Notes: generated by a model from the sequence alone, not told the origin. 64,000 bases of DNA from Sycon ciliatum (GCF_964019385.1 NC_088655.1:21133795-21197794); one strand, 5' to 3'. Shown: positions 1 to 10,785, numbered from the stretch's first letter. Made by a program: numbers and translations.

Positions 1-240
1 TACTGCTGTACTGCTGTACTGGTGTACTGCTGTACTGCTGTACTGGTGCACTGCTTTACTGCTATACTGCTGTACTGCTGTACTGCTGTACTGGTGCACT
101 GCTGTACTGCTGTACTGCTGTACTGCTGCACTGCTGCACTGCTGCACTGCTGTACTGCTGCACTGCTGTACTGCTGTACTGCTGTACTGCTGCACTGCTG
201 TACTGCTGTACTGGTGCACTGCTGTACTGATGTACTGGTG
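1..240. repeat. 8-bp minisatellite, TACTGCTG unit
   Basis: About thirty tandem copies of an 8-bp unit, mostly TACTGCTG with TACTGGTG and CACTGCTG variants. The left edge lies outside the window. Open frames across it, giving Cys/Ala/Val/Leu-rich translations, follow from the period and are not genes. Confidence 0.95.
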
Positions 241-311
241 CAGCCAAGAAGGTACAAACTATCCTCTTCTTTTGGTGTAGTGCTTGACACTGTACATATT
301 TCTTGTGTGAT

Positions 312-500
312 GTGGTGTGTGTGTGTGTGTGTGCGTGTGTGTGTGTATGTGCATATGTGTGTGTCTGCGTCTGTCTGCGTCTGTGTGTTCATGTGTTCGT
401 GTATGCATTCGTGTGCACACACATATGTGCATGTGTTTGTGTGCGCGCGTGCGTGCGCGTGCATGTGCACGCATACGTGGGTGCGTACATGCGTGTGTTT
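312..500. repeat. (GT)n microsatellite, interrupted
   Basis: GT-rich tract with GC, TC and AT interruptions. It lies immediately upstream of the candidate exon at 518-640, so it is probably intronic. The GT-rich run also merges into the pyrimidine tract before that exon's acceptor. Confidence 0.9.
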
Positions 501-517
501 GTCTTTTCCGTGTACAG

Positions 518-640
518 AGCGTCAGTATTCTGATTCCATGCAGCTTGAAGCACTGGAAATACTCTCTGTTGTCACAAACCATGCTGAACTGTTCATCCTT
601 CGCCGCCAGCAACTTGAGAAGCAGCAGAGGGAAGACGCAA
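518..640 (+). CDS. Penultimate coding exon of an unrecognised gene
   Basis: A plausible internal exon. It is preceded by a pyrimidine stretch ending in ACAG at 517 (an alternative AG at 519 would start it two bases later) and followed by a strong donor, GTAAGT, at 641. It encodes a charged, probably helical segment with the string LEALEILSVVTNHAELF followed by an RRQQLEKQQRED tail. The exon ends after the first base of a codon. This matches the next exon, which begins with the last two bases of one, so the reading frame joins. I do not recognise the protein family. Other exons would lie left of the window. Confidence 0.6.
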
Positions 641-713
641 GTAAGTGCAATATGTCCTGTTTGTTGTCCCAGAAGATCGGTGCTGTCTTGTGTTTGCATT
701 GCCGCTATCCGCG

Positions 714-888
714 GATGCAGTGAATGGGATTTTCGGTCTTTGACCACTTGCTGGTGAGCTGATCTTCTCATCTCCCACCGCTTTAGGAGCTGTATCTGCG
801 CCTTGATCCTTGAAGGGTGGTGGCGTTCCTACGGATGCGGAAAGCCCGGCTTTCAGCCGAGTCTCACGCGAACCGTGAAAATTAAAAA
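714..888 (+). mobile_element. 5'-truncated SINE, family A
   Basis: Matches the 3' body of the SINE at 39854-40190: the shared segment 'ggtctttgaccacttg', a CATCTGCGCC block, and the end ACGCGAACCGTGAAA followed by an A-rich tail. The tRNA-like head is missing. TATCCGCG flanks both ends (706-713 and 889-896), consistent with a target-site duplication. It sits in the intron between the two candidate exons. Confidence 0.75.
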
Positions 889-896
889 TATCCGCG

Positions 897-990
897 TGCA
901 TGTGTGTGTGCATGTGTGTGTGTGCATGTGTGTGTGCATGTGTGTGTGTGCATGTGTGTGTGCATGTGTGTGTGCATGTGTGTGTGAGGG
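897..990. repeat. GT-rich repeat with a TGTGTGTGCATG motif
   Basis: Tandem GTGTGTGTGCAT-type units, followed by a short G run near 1000-1010. It begins right at the SINE's 3' target duplication and is presumably intronic. Confidence 0.9.
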
Positions 991-1152
991 TGGGGTGGGG
1001 GGGGGGGTGTACGTGTATGTGAGTGAGCAGGCTGTCCTGGATATTTCGGGTGGAATGTGCATGTCCTATTGCCGAACTCTGAAGCCCTGGATTTTGTGCA
1101 TGTGTATGTGTATATGCATCTGTGCGTGTTTATATACGTGTTTGCTCGGCAG

Positions 1153-1391
1153 CCATCACGGATTCCACCCCGTTAGACATCATGCTCAGCAAGACGTTGT
1201 CAAGCTACGGCTTCAACAAGAACAGGTTACTAACGATGGCACAGACACTGCAGTCGCGTGGTATCAACAGCAAACGAGGCCTTCTCGACAGCTGGGACGT
1301 TGCGCGAAGTGCCATCGGCTCAAACACGGTCCTCTTCGACAAGCTACAGGAGGAAATGAGGAGACAGCATGGACTGGTTTTTGCGCAGTGA
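1153..1391 (+). CDS. Terminal coding exon of an unrecognised gene
   Basis: An acceptor (CTCGGCAG) precedes a 239-nt exon ending in TGA at 1389-1391. Two bases complete the codon left open by the exon at 518-640. It then encodes 78 residues, including LDIMLSKTLSSYGF, LLTMAQTLQSRGI, LLDSWDVARSAIG and FDKLQEEMRRQHGLVFAQ. The composition is non-repetitive and amphipathic, with codon usage unlike the surrounding microsatellites, which supports a real protein C-terminus. No family is recognised. The 3' untranslated region would run to the AATAAA at 1983. Confidence 0.65.
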
Positions 1392-1443
1392 GGTCCGTGT
1401 TTGGAAATCACTGGTCTGAATGTGAGAAGTGCTGCTAGTTATT

Positions 1444-1512
1444 TGTGTGTGTGTGTGTGTGTGTGGTGTGTGTGTGTGTGTGCACGCGCGCGTGGGCGTG
1501 TGTGTGTGCAGT
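1444..1512. repeat. (GT)n microsatellite
   Basis: GT tract with CACGCGCGCG interruptions, within the presumed 3' untranslated region of the upstream gene. Confidence 0.9.
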
Positions 1513-1982
1513 TTATTCGTGTGAGCTCACGATTATCCGGCAATTTCTCAATTCGAGCCCATGTAAGCGTTCCTGAGCATGCCCGCCCGCGCGCGCGCGT
1601 CCGTGCACAATGGTGGGTGTACACAGCATGCTTGGCACTGCCGGGTGAACGTGTTGCGCTCACTCAGTAAACACCGAGAGAATGCGTCCGGTTCTCGCCA
1701 CGTGCGCTTGCCACCACAGTTGAAGGAAATGTGCTACACTGAGGTGTGCAACGTGTGCTTAGGAATAACTGTCCTTTCAGCGGTTTGCTTTGTGTTATCA
1801 CGTATAGCTGCACGGTGTTAGTCGGTGTGGAGTTCTGGAGGAAAGCGCTTTGTCTGCCGTAACATGATTTGGTGTCCGTTGACTGCGAACGGGCTGGGCT
1901 GGCCTGCGCTTCTTCTACTAGTCTATGTCGTCTCTAGGCTTGCCTGTTTTCAAACTTCCTCTGTAAAGATGTTCATTGCCAT

Positions 1983-1988
1983 AATAAA
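1983..1988 (+). terminator. Candidate poly(A) signal AATAAA
   Basis: Canonical AATAAA about 590 bp after the stop codon at 1391, in AT-rich sequence. It is the first canonical signal seen downstream of the plus-strand terminal exon. Assignment to that gene is inferred. From here to about 2390 I see no other feature. Confidence 0.4.
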
Positions 1989-2396
1989 TTATAGTTTTCA
2001 ATATCACAATTTAAATTTGTCCTCAGACTTTTCTCGTTTGCGTCTTTCCCTCAAACCAATGAATACAGATTTGTTTTATATGAAAGATTTTTATAGGCCG
2101 GCCCTTTCTTTTCGAACTTATTTTATTCCTGCTACTATTATAATGCAAATTTCACTTTGCACTTTTACAATCTCCCCTCCATTTCCCCTACAATTGATGT
2201 ATCTCTTCGATGATGCAACTTCTCTGATTGTGTTATCTCAGCAGTTACTTGAGCAATCTCTGCAAAAACCTTAAGGCAGCTGGATTGTTTTATTGAAAAT
2301 TCGCATGTTTGAAAGTCTCCTCACTACCAGATCTCTAAGCCGTCAATGTGTGGCGACTCCAGCACTGGGCGGCATGCTCGTGGTCAGTCCCAAAAA

Positions 2397-2523
2397 ACAG
2401 TAAAACTCCCTAGATCCGGGCACGTCCGTCTACCAGGCACCTTTCTGACCTATCTAGAGTCACAAAAATTTGCTTTTCAAGCGCTTGGTCCCAACCTGCC
2501 CGCGTCTGGGGAGTTTTACTGTG
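2397..2523. repeat. Short inverted repeat, ACAGTAAAACTCCC arms
   Basis: ACAGTAAAACTCCC at the left and its reverse complement at the right enclose about 100 bp. Possibly a tiny MITE, but I see no target-site duplication. Confidence 0.55.
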
Positions 2524-2949
2524 CAGCGCAGGCTCATTGTAAAAAATTGTTCAACTATCACTCCACACAACAACTGATCACGATTGGTATTTTTTGGAGG
2601 GGTTTCATGTGCCCGAAATTTATAAATCATTCGAATCAAATTTTGAAACATCTGAGAGCAAAGAGTGATGCTGTTCCAAAGCAATGATCAGGGAACAAGA
2701 GAATCGTGATAAGGTGAGAAACATTTTGAAGTTGTGGGCCGCGGTCACCCTGGGCAACCCGGTGCCCGGCCACCTCTGGGGGCATTTTGCTATGACAACC
2801 CGGTGTCATGTGTTCGCCCGAAGCTGCGGGCAGGCGATTGACCGCCAACCCCTCATGCCTCCAAGAAAGGAAGTGGGTGGCCGCGGACGCAGGGCCGTAA
2901 CTTGAATGCAACTTAGGCACATGAACCCCGTGAAGCTTCGAACTGCTCT
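2524..2949. other. No gene recognised
   Basis: Contains two copies of the ACCCGGTG motif (near 2757 and 2800) that recurs in the array at 3815-4575. Otherwise nothing assignable. The left end of the DIRS-type element may lie here but has no visible boundary. Confidence 0.4.
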
Positions 2950-3345
2950 CTACGCTAGCTCTGTCTGCTGATACGCTGGCATGCCCGACGAGACACGGAC
3001 GTACGCCTTGTACGCAAAGCTTGACCAGCGCCCTGCCGCTTGAATTTGTCATTCTGGGGCCTGTCGTTCGGCCATGGCCGTAGCACCACCGATCCGCAGA
3101 GAATGGCTTGAAACCCCTGGGCCGAGAGCCCTCTTGAGAATGGCGTTTACGTCGCTCGGGGTTAGGTGGCGCCCCTCGCGGAAGGCAAAGAACGGGGCAC
3201 CTGTATCCGCCCACTCCCTGGCACTTATGTGGGCAGCGACCCCACCCATCTGCAATGTGGGGACACGGTGGCAGCACCAAACGCAGTGGATAATAAGCAA
3301 GCAGTTAAGCCAGTACGAAGAGCAGAACATGACCAACCATCGCAT
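2950..3345 (-). pseudogene. DIRS-type tyrosine recombinase, C-terminal part
   Basis: Minus-strand reading gives the catalytic end of a tyrosine recombinase: a DVNAILKRAL helix, then HSLRIGGATAMA (the H-x-x-R catalytic motif), then QIQAAGRWSSFAYKAYVR, with the W/H-box position and the nucleophilic tyrosine region. A TGA at 3049-3051 interrupts the frame where relatives usually have a tryptophan. The Tyr part ends at a stop near 2950. DIRS elements integrate through such a recombinase instead of a DDE integrase. Its order after RNase H and Gag on the same strand fits a single decayed element. The N-terminal half is not visible. Confidence 0.7.
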
Positions 3346-3809
3346 CGCTGTGCCCAGCTACAATCTGTCCCTGCGGGAATTTGCGGAAAAAACTCTCGAA
3401 AACTTGCGCAAGAAATTGCGGCAGAAAGTAACAAAAATGCGACGAAAAGTGAGGAGTGATGCAGAACTTGCTAGGAATTCGCGGAATTATTTGCAGAATA
3501 TTGCGGATTTGGGCCAAATCACGAAATTTGTTGCATCGTATATCTACTCGGGTCGTCGGGAGTCGTACTGCGCAAATAACCTACAGCATCATGGAAAGAA
3601 CTGCGTGAAAAGTGCATAAAAATGTGAGATATAGTGCAGAAAACTACAACAAACGCAGGAAACGACAACAAACGCAGGTTTTGCTGAAAATCGCGGGTTT
3701 GGGCCAAAATCGCGAAATTTGTTGCACCCGTGGAATCGCGATTTCCTGGAGGGACAGTACAATGACTTTGAAAGCAAACTAACTGGTTGCTTGCGATGCG
3801 TATTTATTT
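3346..3809. other. Unclassified sequence inside the DIRS wreck
   Basis: No coding homology seen. Two direct copies of a CGAAATTTGTTGCA motif (near 3522 and 3713), each preceded by a GGGCCAAA segment, suggest a local duplication or a small unclassified repeat. Confidence 0.35.
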
Positions 3810-3814
3810 ACTGA

Positions 3815-4575
3815 AGCATCCCGGTATTAATGCACCGGTTTGGACGCGTTTGAGCATCCCGGTGCTCGCCTTACAATCATCAGCGTCCGTCGCCAGTTTG
3901 CGTATTTAGAGCATCCTGGTGCCAGCTGTACTAAATATGGGCATTTTAGGTATCCCTTTCACTACCTGCCCATCCGTGTAGGCATCCCGGTGCCGGACAT
4001 ATTATTACGTGTAACCCGGTGTCTGTCCAGGTGTGATAAGCATCCCGGTGCTCGCTTACCGCTTAAAATTATTATGGGCATCCCGGTGCCCGCTTACCGC
4101 TTGACTAACAATTATAGGCATCCCGGTGCCAGCTTACCGCTTGACTAACAATTATAGGCATCCCGGTGCCAGCTTACCGCTTGACTAACAATTATAGGCA
4201 TCCCGGTGCGCCTTACAACGCAACCCGCTCACATATGCATCCCGGTGCTCTCCTTAGTATTGTTACGGGCAACCCGGTGCCCGTCTGGGTGTTAAAGCAT
4301 CCCGGTGCTCGCTTATGGCTGTGGGCAACTTGGCCCCCTACTGCTTGTTTTAGTTCCGCGCAATTAAATGTGAATTGCCGTAAAAAGTTAAGAATGCATC
4401 ACTTAGCCGCGCATCAAGCCCAGAGTGTAACGTGTACGCATTCACGCTAAGGCCATCTTGGTGCCGGCCCACATAATTATCGCTCGCATAGGCATCCCGG
4501 TGCCAGTCTGAGTGCAATGAGTATCCCAGTACTCAACTTTAAAAGCATTACGAGGCATCACGGTGCCATGCTTTC
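3815..4575. repeat. ~40-bp periodic array with a GGCATCCCGGTGCC core
   Basis: About seventeen copies of the core G-CATCCCGGTGC. In the best-ordered part copies start at 4040, 4078, 4118, 4158, 4198 and 4237, a spacing of 38-40 bp. The spacers at 4090-4197 are nearly identical (GCTTACCGCTTGACTAACA); elsewhere spacers diverge. The 14-bp core GGCATCCCGGTGCC is nearly its own reverse complement (GGCACCGGGATGCC). Copies outside the regular part are degenerate (CAACCCGGTGCC, TATCCCAGTACT). The array sits between the recombinase and RNase H remnants of the DIRS-type element. Its function is unknown. Confidence 0.85.
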
Positions 4576-4737
4576 AATGTGGCTTGGGGGCATATATGCG
4601 GCTACCCTGAAATAGGGGCATAGCAATACCACGATGCCAATACGCCTATGACCGTTGACAGCAAATTTTTGGTTTTTGCAAGATTGCACTATATGAGCGC
4701 TGCATAGCCACTTCCTTCCAAAAGAGAACAGCGAAGC

Positions 4738-4758
4738 GGGGGGGGGGGGGGGGGGGGG
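4738..4758. repeat. Poly(G) tract
   Basis: About 21 consecutive G. Likely unstable in sequencing and assembly, so its length is uncertain. Confidence 0.9.
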
Positions 4759-4936
4759 AGGAGAGCCGCCCGTGCTAAAGGGTGGGCGAATAGTAAGGGA
4801 GAAGTTGAAGTGAGAAATTGGTTTCGGTGTAGTTGGTATGGCAGACAAAATAACAATAAGTCAGTGTAGTGACGGCGAAGACCAGACACAGAAAACGGAC
4901 ACCCCATGGGGCTGTGAATATAATTGGGAGACATCA

Positions 4937-5908
4937 TCAGACGATCTGAGTTGGCAGTGGAACTGGGTCCGGATTGGCAGACGGAGCTAGCGAGCGGAAG
5001 CAACTGAGCTGTAGACGGGAGAGGGCGTCCGCAATACTGTTGTCGATACCTGCGATGTGACGGATCAACAGGATGAAGTTGTAGCGTGCCGCAATACGCA
5101 GGGTGGTCTGTATGAGATTCATGACCTCCAGATTCCGGCATGAGCCCGATTCCCATGCTGTTGCGACAGCTTGAGTGTCGCAATGGAGGAGGATCTTCTT
5201 CGTCTGCCACTGCGGGCCCCACAATTCCGCGGCCGAAACAATGGGATACATCTCCCGCCACATGATAGAGGAGAAAGGGCCGTCCGTGCTGGTGCTCCGG
5301 ACCCCATTCTTGGCAAAACCAGGCACTCTGAAAGAAACCTCCGAATCCCAGCCCGGAAGCATTGGTATAGAGCTCAAAGTCAGGGGGCTTTGACTATACC
5401 GGGTCACGCAGAAGCGCTCAGTTGTTTGTGAGCTAATAATGATGGGCGTGTGGGGTTTATGTGCAGATAAAGGAAGATGGGAGGAAGGAGTACTCATGGA
5501 GCTACTTTCTGGCTGGGCATTCCTTGGACGGGTGGGTGCCAGAGCAGAAGGAACAGCAGTGCTTGAAGCAGCATTGATTGAAGGAGCAGTTGCCCGCATT
5601 GAACTTGCGGCAGATGGTGGACTGTCCCGGACACTTCCTCCACCTGTTGCGCCCGGGGTGGCATGCAGCGTCCAGCTGTCGGAGCCACGAAAAAGACAAG
5701 TGTTGGCCAGGTGGCCCACCTTCCGGCACTTGCAACACGTGGGCAGTACCTGGCCCATGAAACACTCTGTGTAGAGCGCCGTGTCAAGCGATGAAAGCGG
5801 GGTGCGTGCACGAGCCACCGATTGCCGAACCCAGATGTCATACTCAAGCACCGCAGCCAGGCGGTACTTTGCTGCGGCTTGCACAATACGTAGCTGGTGT
5901 TCTGCCAA
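4937..5908 (-). pseudogene. DIRS-type Gag C-terminus joined to RNase H
   Basis: A 323-codon minus-strand frame. The N-terminal part has a CCHC zinc knuckle (CCKCRKVGHLANTC, residues ~58-71), typical of nucleocapsid-like Gag, followed by a Ser/Ala/Pro-rich linker. After about residue 185 it reads as RNase H of the DIRS/Ngaro type: a degenerate start, AAELWGPQWQTKKILLHCD with the catalytic-site aspartate, NLEVMNLIQ, then IRHIAGIDNSIADALSR, ending in APSANPDPVPLP. The whole reverse transcriptase palm expected between Gag and RNase H is absent, so an internal deletion fused the two. Confidence 0.7.
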
Positions 5909-5930
5909 GCTAGCAGCGCAGGCCGGGTCG

Positions 5931-6487
5931 TTAGAAAGTAGCTATGATCGTGAAGATAGACCATGCTTCCAGCCACGAAGCTAAGGAGTCAATTCGCCTC
6001 TTGGAGGCTTGAGAGGCGAAGATCAACAAGCAATCGCCGTCCTCGGCTAATTTGACCCGCTTAGAAAGAGGCTGATCGTTAGAGGGCCTCTCGTACTTGG
6101 CGGGAAGTAGGAGCGCCAGATCAAACAACTCGACCTTGCAATTTTTTGCAGTGGCTTCGTTACTCACATGACATACGCATGCAGGGAATGTGGGGCAGAA
6201 TCTAAACTGGCCGGCATCTCAGAACGGGCAGAATTCAAATACATACTGGCTTGGTCTGATGGCCCATCAGACGCTCCCCGACCCGGTCCTCGAGATGCGG
6301 AGTGGGCTGACAAAGCCGACGAGACCGAAGCCGAAATCATCTCAGCAAGAGACCGCTGCTGGTCAGGAGTGAAGGCCATAATGAATTTGGCAGTACGTTC
6401 CCAGGAATACGACTGTGGAAAGGCTACTATGGCATATGATAATGCTCCTCGGCAACTGAGGAGACTAGAGGAAAACGACTGGAACAA
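5931..6487 (-). pseudogene. DIRS-type Gag N-terminal part, frameshifted
   Basis: Two overlapping minus-strand frames (6164-6487 and 5931-6167) continue into the frame ending at 4937. Residues AFTPDQQRSLAEMISASVSSAL near the start, a hydrophilic Ser/Gly-rich stretch, then KVELFDLALLLPAKYERP and IDSLASWLEAWSIF form a plausible Gag capsid region. At least two single-base frameshifts (near 6165 and near 5940) are needed to read through, so it is inactive. Family assignment rests mainly on the downstream zinc knuckle and RNase H. Confidence 0.5.
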
Positions 6488-6536
6488 GTGGAAAACAAAT
6501 TGAAAACAAATTGATGGTCAGCAATGACACACTCAG

Positions 6537-6840
6537 GCAGGCACAGTGGGTTGGTCAAAGACCATGATTGAGATACGAGAGGTACCTGGTTCAAGTCCTG
6601 CCTGGGAGCGGTTTTTCCAGCCGTGCTGCTACCCACAGTCAACTGGGAACTTGTGGCCAGGCACAAGGGGTACATGGATGCAGCTAATGGGGTCGCTTTC
6701 GGCACTTGTGCCAGTGGTTGTGAGACTTACCCACTCACCCCCACCGTTAGGCGCTGCATCTGCCGCTAGGGTTTATCGGGTGTTAGCGGCCGTCGTGAGT
6801 TCCCTTCGGGAACGGATACGATAATTTACTTTTTTACTTT
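6537..6840 (+). mobile_element. SINE, tRNA-derived, family A (full length)
   Basis: A 304-bp element exactly flanked by a 14-bp direct repeat AATGACACACTCAG (6523-6536 and 6841-6854). The head is tRNA-like, with an A-box-like region (GTTGGTCAAAGACC) and a B-box GGTTCAAGTCC for RNA polymerase III. The body shares GCGCTGCATCTGCC with the other copies. The tail is T/A-rich (ACTTTTTTACTTT). It was mobilised by a LINE partner in trans. It inserted next to the long-arm element that starts at ~6855. Confidence 0.85.
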
Positions 6841-6854
6841 AATGACACACTCAG

Positions 6855-9800
6855 TGGACCGTATGCGTGTTAAAACAAAATGGCGTCACGATTTATTGAA
6901 AGTGGTATAGTTGGTGGTACGAGTGTTCAAACCCATTTGAACTTCATACTGTTCGTCTTCTTTTTGACATGCTCTCTTTCCATCGTCCTTAGCTTTTGTT
7001 TGTTGTGAGCTGTTTTGGCTTTCTCCTATACCTCTGGGGGATGCCAAGTGATGGTTTTGAGAGGCTGGTGTTGGCTGTGAGCGACAGTTTGCCGATCGGC
7101 GTCGTCCTCGCTATAGCGATGAAAATACTAGTTATTAGGGAGGTTCTGCTCTACGTTTTGGGAACGCGACGCAAAGAATCACGCGAACTTTCTTCGCGTT
7201 CCCGTAACGTAAAGAAATGCTGTTCTGCTCTACGTTTCACCTAGAGAAGTCACGTGGAATGTGTACTGGGAATTTCCCCTTCCATATTTGGCAGTTTTCT
7301 GCATGCAGTTGATCGATACCCAGCAAATCCGTACGCATTTTCTCTGAGTGTGCCACAACGTAGAGAACCCCATCTCCGCGTAGAAATCTGGAGCCAAAAC
7401 ACGCGAAGCCGTAGACTCTAACCCAGACACCTGCTCTCTACGTGATTTCTCTACGTTTCACGTATAGCAGAACCTCCCTATTGAGCACCTGGCAGATATC
7501 ACAACACGTCGGAGCGTCTAGGAGCAAAGGAATCTTGGGTTTTCACTGGAATCTAGTTCCTCCAGCATCGTGTAGCCCACCGTCGGTGAATGGCCGTCCA
7601 AAAAGGTCGAACCAGGTCTTCTGCAGCATCTCGCAGTCCTGCGAGGGACACTGAATACGCCTGTCATGTATTCTAGAAATAAAAATCACGAAGTAGTGGA
7701 CTTTACAGTGATGAGTCTATCCTGTATGCTGCAAAAGACGCAGGAAATGTGACTGGTGTCCGTACACTGGACGCCAATATCATCCCAGTCTTCTCCTGCA
7801 GGATCTGTTTGACATTGACATACCGGTATGCAGTGGGTCGACATTGGCCTGGTTTGGCAGCTATCTGCCTGGGTGGATGTAGCAGGTTTGCATTGGCGCG
7901 TCGTCCAGTCCGACATTTTCTTGTAACTGTGGAGTACCGGCAGGGTTTGAGAGGTTGCTCGTGCTGTGAACACATCTCTACTGCCTGTCTCGTCCTGGAA
8001 GTGCCGTCTCGCCGCTTCCTTGCTCTACAGTCACGCCGTTATTTCGCTTCGTTTCGTGGTGCAGCTCAAAACCTGCCCAAACAACTGTGAGCTCGCAACA
8101 TGGTATGGACAAATTGCACCACTCATGCTGGTTAACTAAAACCGGGATAGTCGAGTAAGCGAGTTCACTCCCTGGGCCATGGCAAGATCTGTTCAGCGCG
8201 GGCTATTCCAACCTCCAAGTGCATAGTCACCGATCGATCCATGCGATGGTGGTTGACCTACAAAGAGCCAAGATCTACGAGTACTACTATTGGATGCTGT
8301 CTACATGCAGTCAACAAAATCAAAGTATCTCAGTATGCCCCAGAATAGGGAATGTGCATCTATAGCATGACACAACAGGGGTTCTGGCGGCACCTGTCAA
8401 ACAAGCAGTAGCGACTAGTGCCAGCTACCTATTAGAGGCTAGCCGCTACAGTCTGTCACTGGAGATAATTATTATGTTCACTGTTTAGACTGAGCACAAT
8501 CAATGATGCCCAATCAATCTGCCCAATGTGTGTTCTGTTCCACCTAATTATAACGTCCCATCGCATCAACCCTACTACACGCACATGTCGTCACTCTAGC
8601 ATGACTTGTGTTATTATTGTTTATTTTGATTCGCACGATAAATAGAGCACAATAAACGTTAACTTGACCGAAGGCTAAAGGCGACTGCAGATAGAGGAAC
8701 ACATCGAGGTACAGGTACCGGCATCAATACAGTATCAGAGAGAAACAAACAAAAATGAGAGGTACGCAGAAAAAACCCTCGTAAGCCCAAGGGGAAGTGG
8801 TTGATGAGGGATGAATGCACTCTCCACGCTCATCTACACTGTTCGTGGAAATGCACACATACATACAATAATATACAACATAGCAATAGCATGCACAGAA
8901 CCGAACAATTTCATGTTCACACATGCAAGCACAGACCTGAACATTAGTACCAAAAGCCGATACAGACAATATCCCCATACACACAGACGCACACACACAC
9001 AATGTCCCATGTATGCGCCCGTGGCGAGAAAAGCACGCAAATCTACAAATGCACTGGATGTGAACCCACAGATTTTCTCTTTTAGCAACGATAGCGGATC
9101 TGATTCTGAATGAAACACACACACACACACACAATACAATCATTGAATGCCCATCTGCAGATGATGGCAGGTCCTGAAAGAACAGGCAGTGTTCCAGTAA
9201 TGGGAAGCAGAACTTCGAGTGGCGAGTGATGTATACACACACACACGTGCATGTGCGGGCACACACTAAAGTATTCAGAAATAGAATCGACATTGTAGTA
9301 TTCATTGGTTGGGGAATGGAAAATAAAATAAAACATTGCTGTAGGTTATTGTTGTAAGGACACTGGGAGCACAACAGAAAGGTAAGCAAATTGCTTTGAA
9401 GCAAAGAAAGTTATTATTCCACGGATCTCAGAAGGAAGTAACGTTCCAGAATGCTGCACTGGCAACAGGCGGCCTGCATGTGCGCGGCCCCTGCAGTCGG
9501 TCCAGCTGCCGGCCTTGCAGTGCTGAAAAGAATGTGCAGTACAGCATGTCACATAGTATCGCAGCCTGGACAAAAAGTCGCTGGGAAGTCCTAGTTATGT
9601 GCTCACCTACACCACGATGCACCAATCTTCTGAGCTACTTTGGCAACAACTTTGTCCACTTGAGACTCCCATGGGCTGAGCCAGTTGTTGAGGGCTGCAC
9701 CAAGGTAGACGGCAATGACCGCTGATGGCAAGGCAATCCATGACACACAGTCACTAGGGCATCGTCAACATGGCGCTGAGGCTGGATCGATAAAATCTAC

Positions 9801-10785
9801 CTTTAGGCTGCCGCGGGGTTGACAACGAGGCCGCTGTCTCGAAGCTAGTCAGTCAGCCTGGTCACCGCCATTGACGAACCAGTCGCCACCGCCAGCAGTG
9901 GCGGTAGGTTGTGACAAGTGTGGTGCAATATTGTCAGCAAATTCAGCACTCAGGATAAGATGAGTGACAAAGAGAACGTTGTGTTTGATAATATTGAAGT
10001 GAACAGGGATGATCACAAACCCTGCGCGTACCCCACCGTGAGTTACAAGAAAATTCCGGACTGGACGACAAGCAAACGCCAACCTGCTACATCCAACCAG
10101 GCAGATACTATTACGATAGCTGCCAAACCAGGTCAATGCCGACCTACTGCATAATGTCAATGTCAAACAGATCCTGCAGGAGAAGACTGGGGTGTTGGCG
10201 TCCAGTCACTGAGTGTACAGACACCAGTCACATTTCCTGTGTATTTTGCACCATACAGGCTGAGACTCATCACTGTAGAGTCCACTACTGCATGAGTTTT
10301 ATTTGTAGAATACATGGCAGGCGTACACGGTGTGCCTCGCAGGACTGCGAGATGCTGCAGAAGACCAGGTTCGACCTTTCTGGACCGCCATTCACCGACG
10401 GTGGGCTACACGATGCTGGAGGACCTAGATTCCAGTGAAAACCCAAGATTCCTTTGCTCCTGGACGCTCCGACGTCTTGTGATATCTGCCAGGTGCTCAG
10501 TAACTAGTATTTTCATCGCTACAGCGAGGACGACGCCGATCGGCAAACTCTCGCTCACAGCCAACACCAGCCTCTCAAAACCATCACTTGGCATCCCCCA
10601 GAGGTACAAGAGAAAGCCAAAACAGCTCACAACAAACAAAAGCTAAGGACGATGGAAAGAGAGCATGTCAAAAAGAAGACGAACAGTATGAAGTTCAAAT
10701 GGTTTTGAACACTCGCACCACCAACTACCGGTATACCACTTTCAATAAATCGTGACGCCATTTTGTTTTAACATGAATATCGCGG
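6855..10785. mobile_element. Long-inverted-arm DNA element, copy 1
   Basis: Outer inverted repeats start TGTTAAAACAAAATGGCGTC at 6868 and end with the complement at 10773. The arms run to about 7950 on the left (including a 343-bp insertion) and from about 10010 on the right, with ~2 kb between them. Copy 2 at ~43792-47345 carries the same sequence in reverse orientation. Beyond the arms both copies share short asymmetric ends (TGGACCGTATGCGTG on one side, CATGAATATCGCGG on the other). The conserved short frames (a 100-residue frame at 8811-9113 and several frames in the arms) contain no transposase motif I can name. Probably non-autonomous. Confidence 0.75.
7137..7479. mobile_element. 343-bp MITE inside the long-arm element
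   Basis: Absent from copy 2 of the host element (at ~44064), so it is a clean insertion. Terminal inverted repeats begin AGGGAGGTTCTGCT at both ends. ATT on both sides (7134-7136, 7480-7482) fits a 3-bp target duplication; a TA duplication cannot be fully excluded. The interior repeats CTACGTTTC-type motifs. No coding capacity. Confidence 0.8.

Noticed and set aside
22..723. A 233-codon open frame rich in Cys, Ala, Val and Leu
   Set aside because: It spans the 8-bp minisatellite and GT microsatellite; the composition follows from the repeats.
3815..4575. A CRISPR-like array (short repeat with spacers)
   Set aside because: The window is clearly eukaryotic, the core is only ~14 bp and degenerate, central spacers are identical and there are no cas genes.
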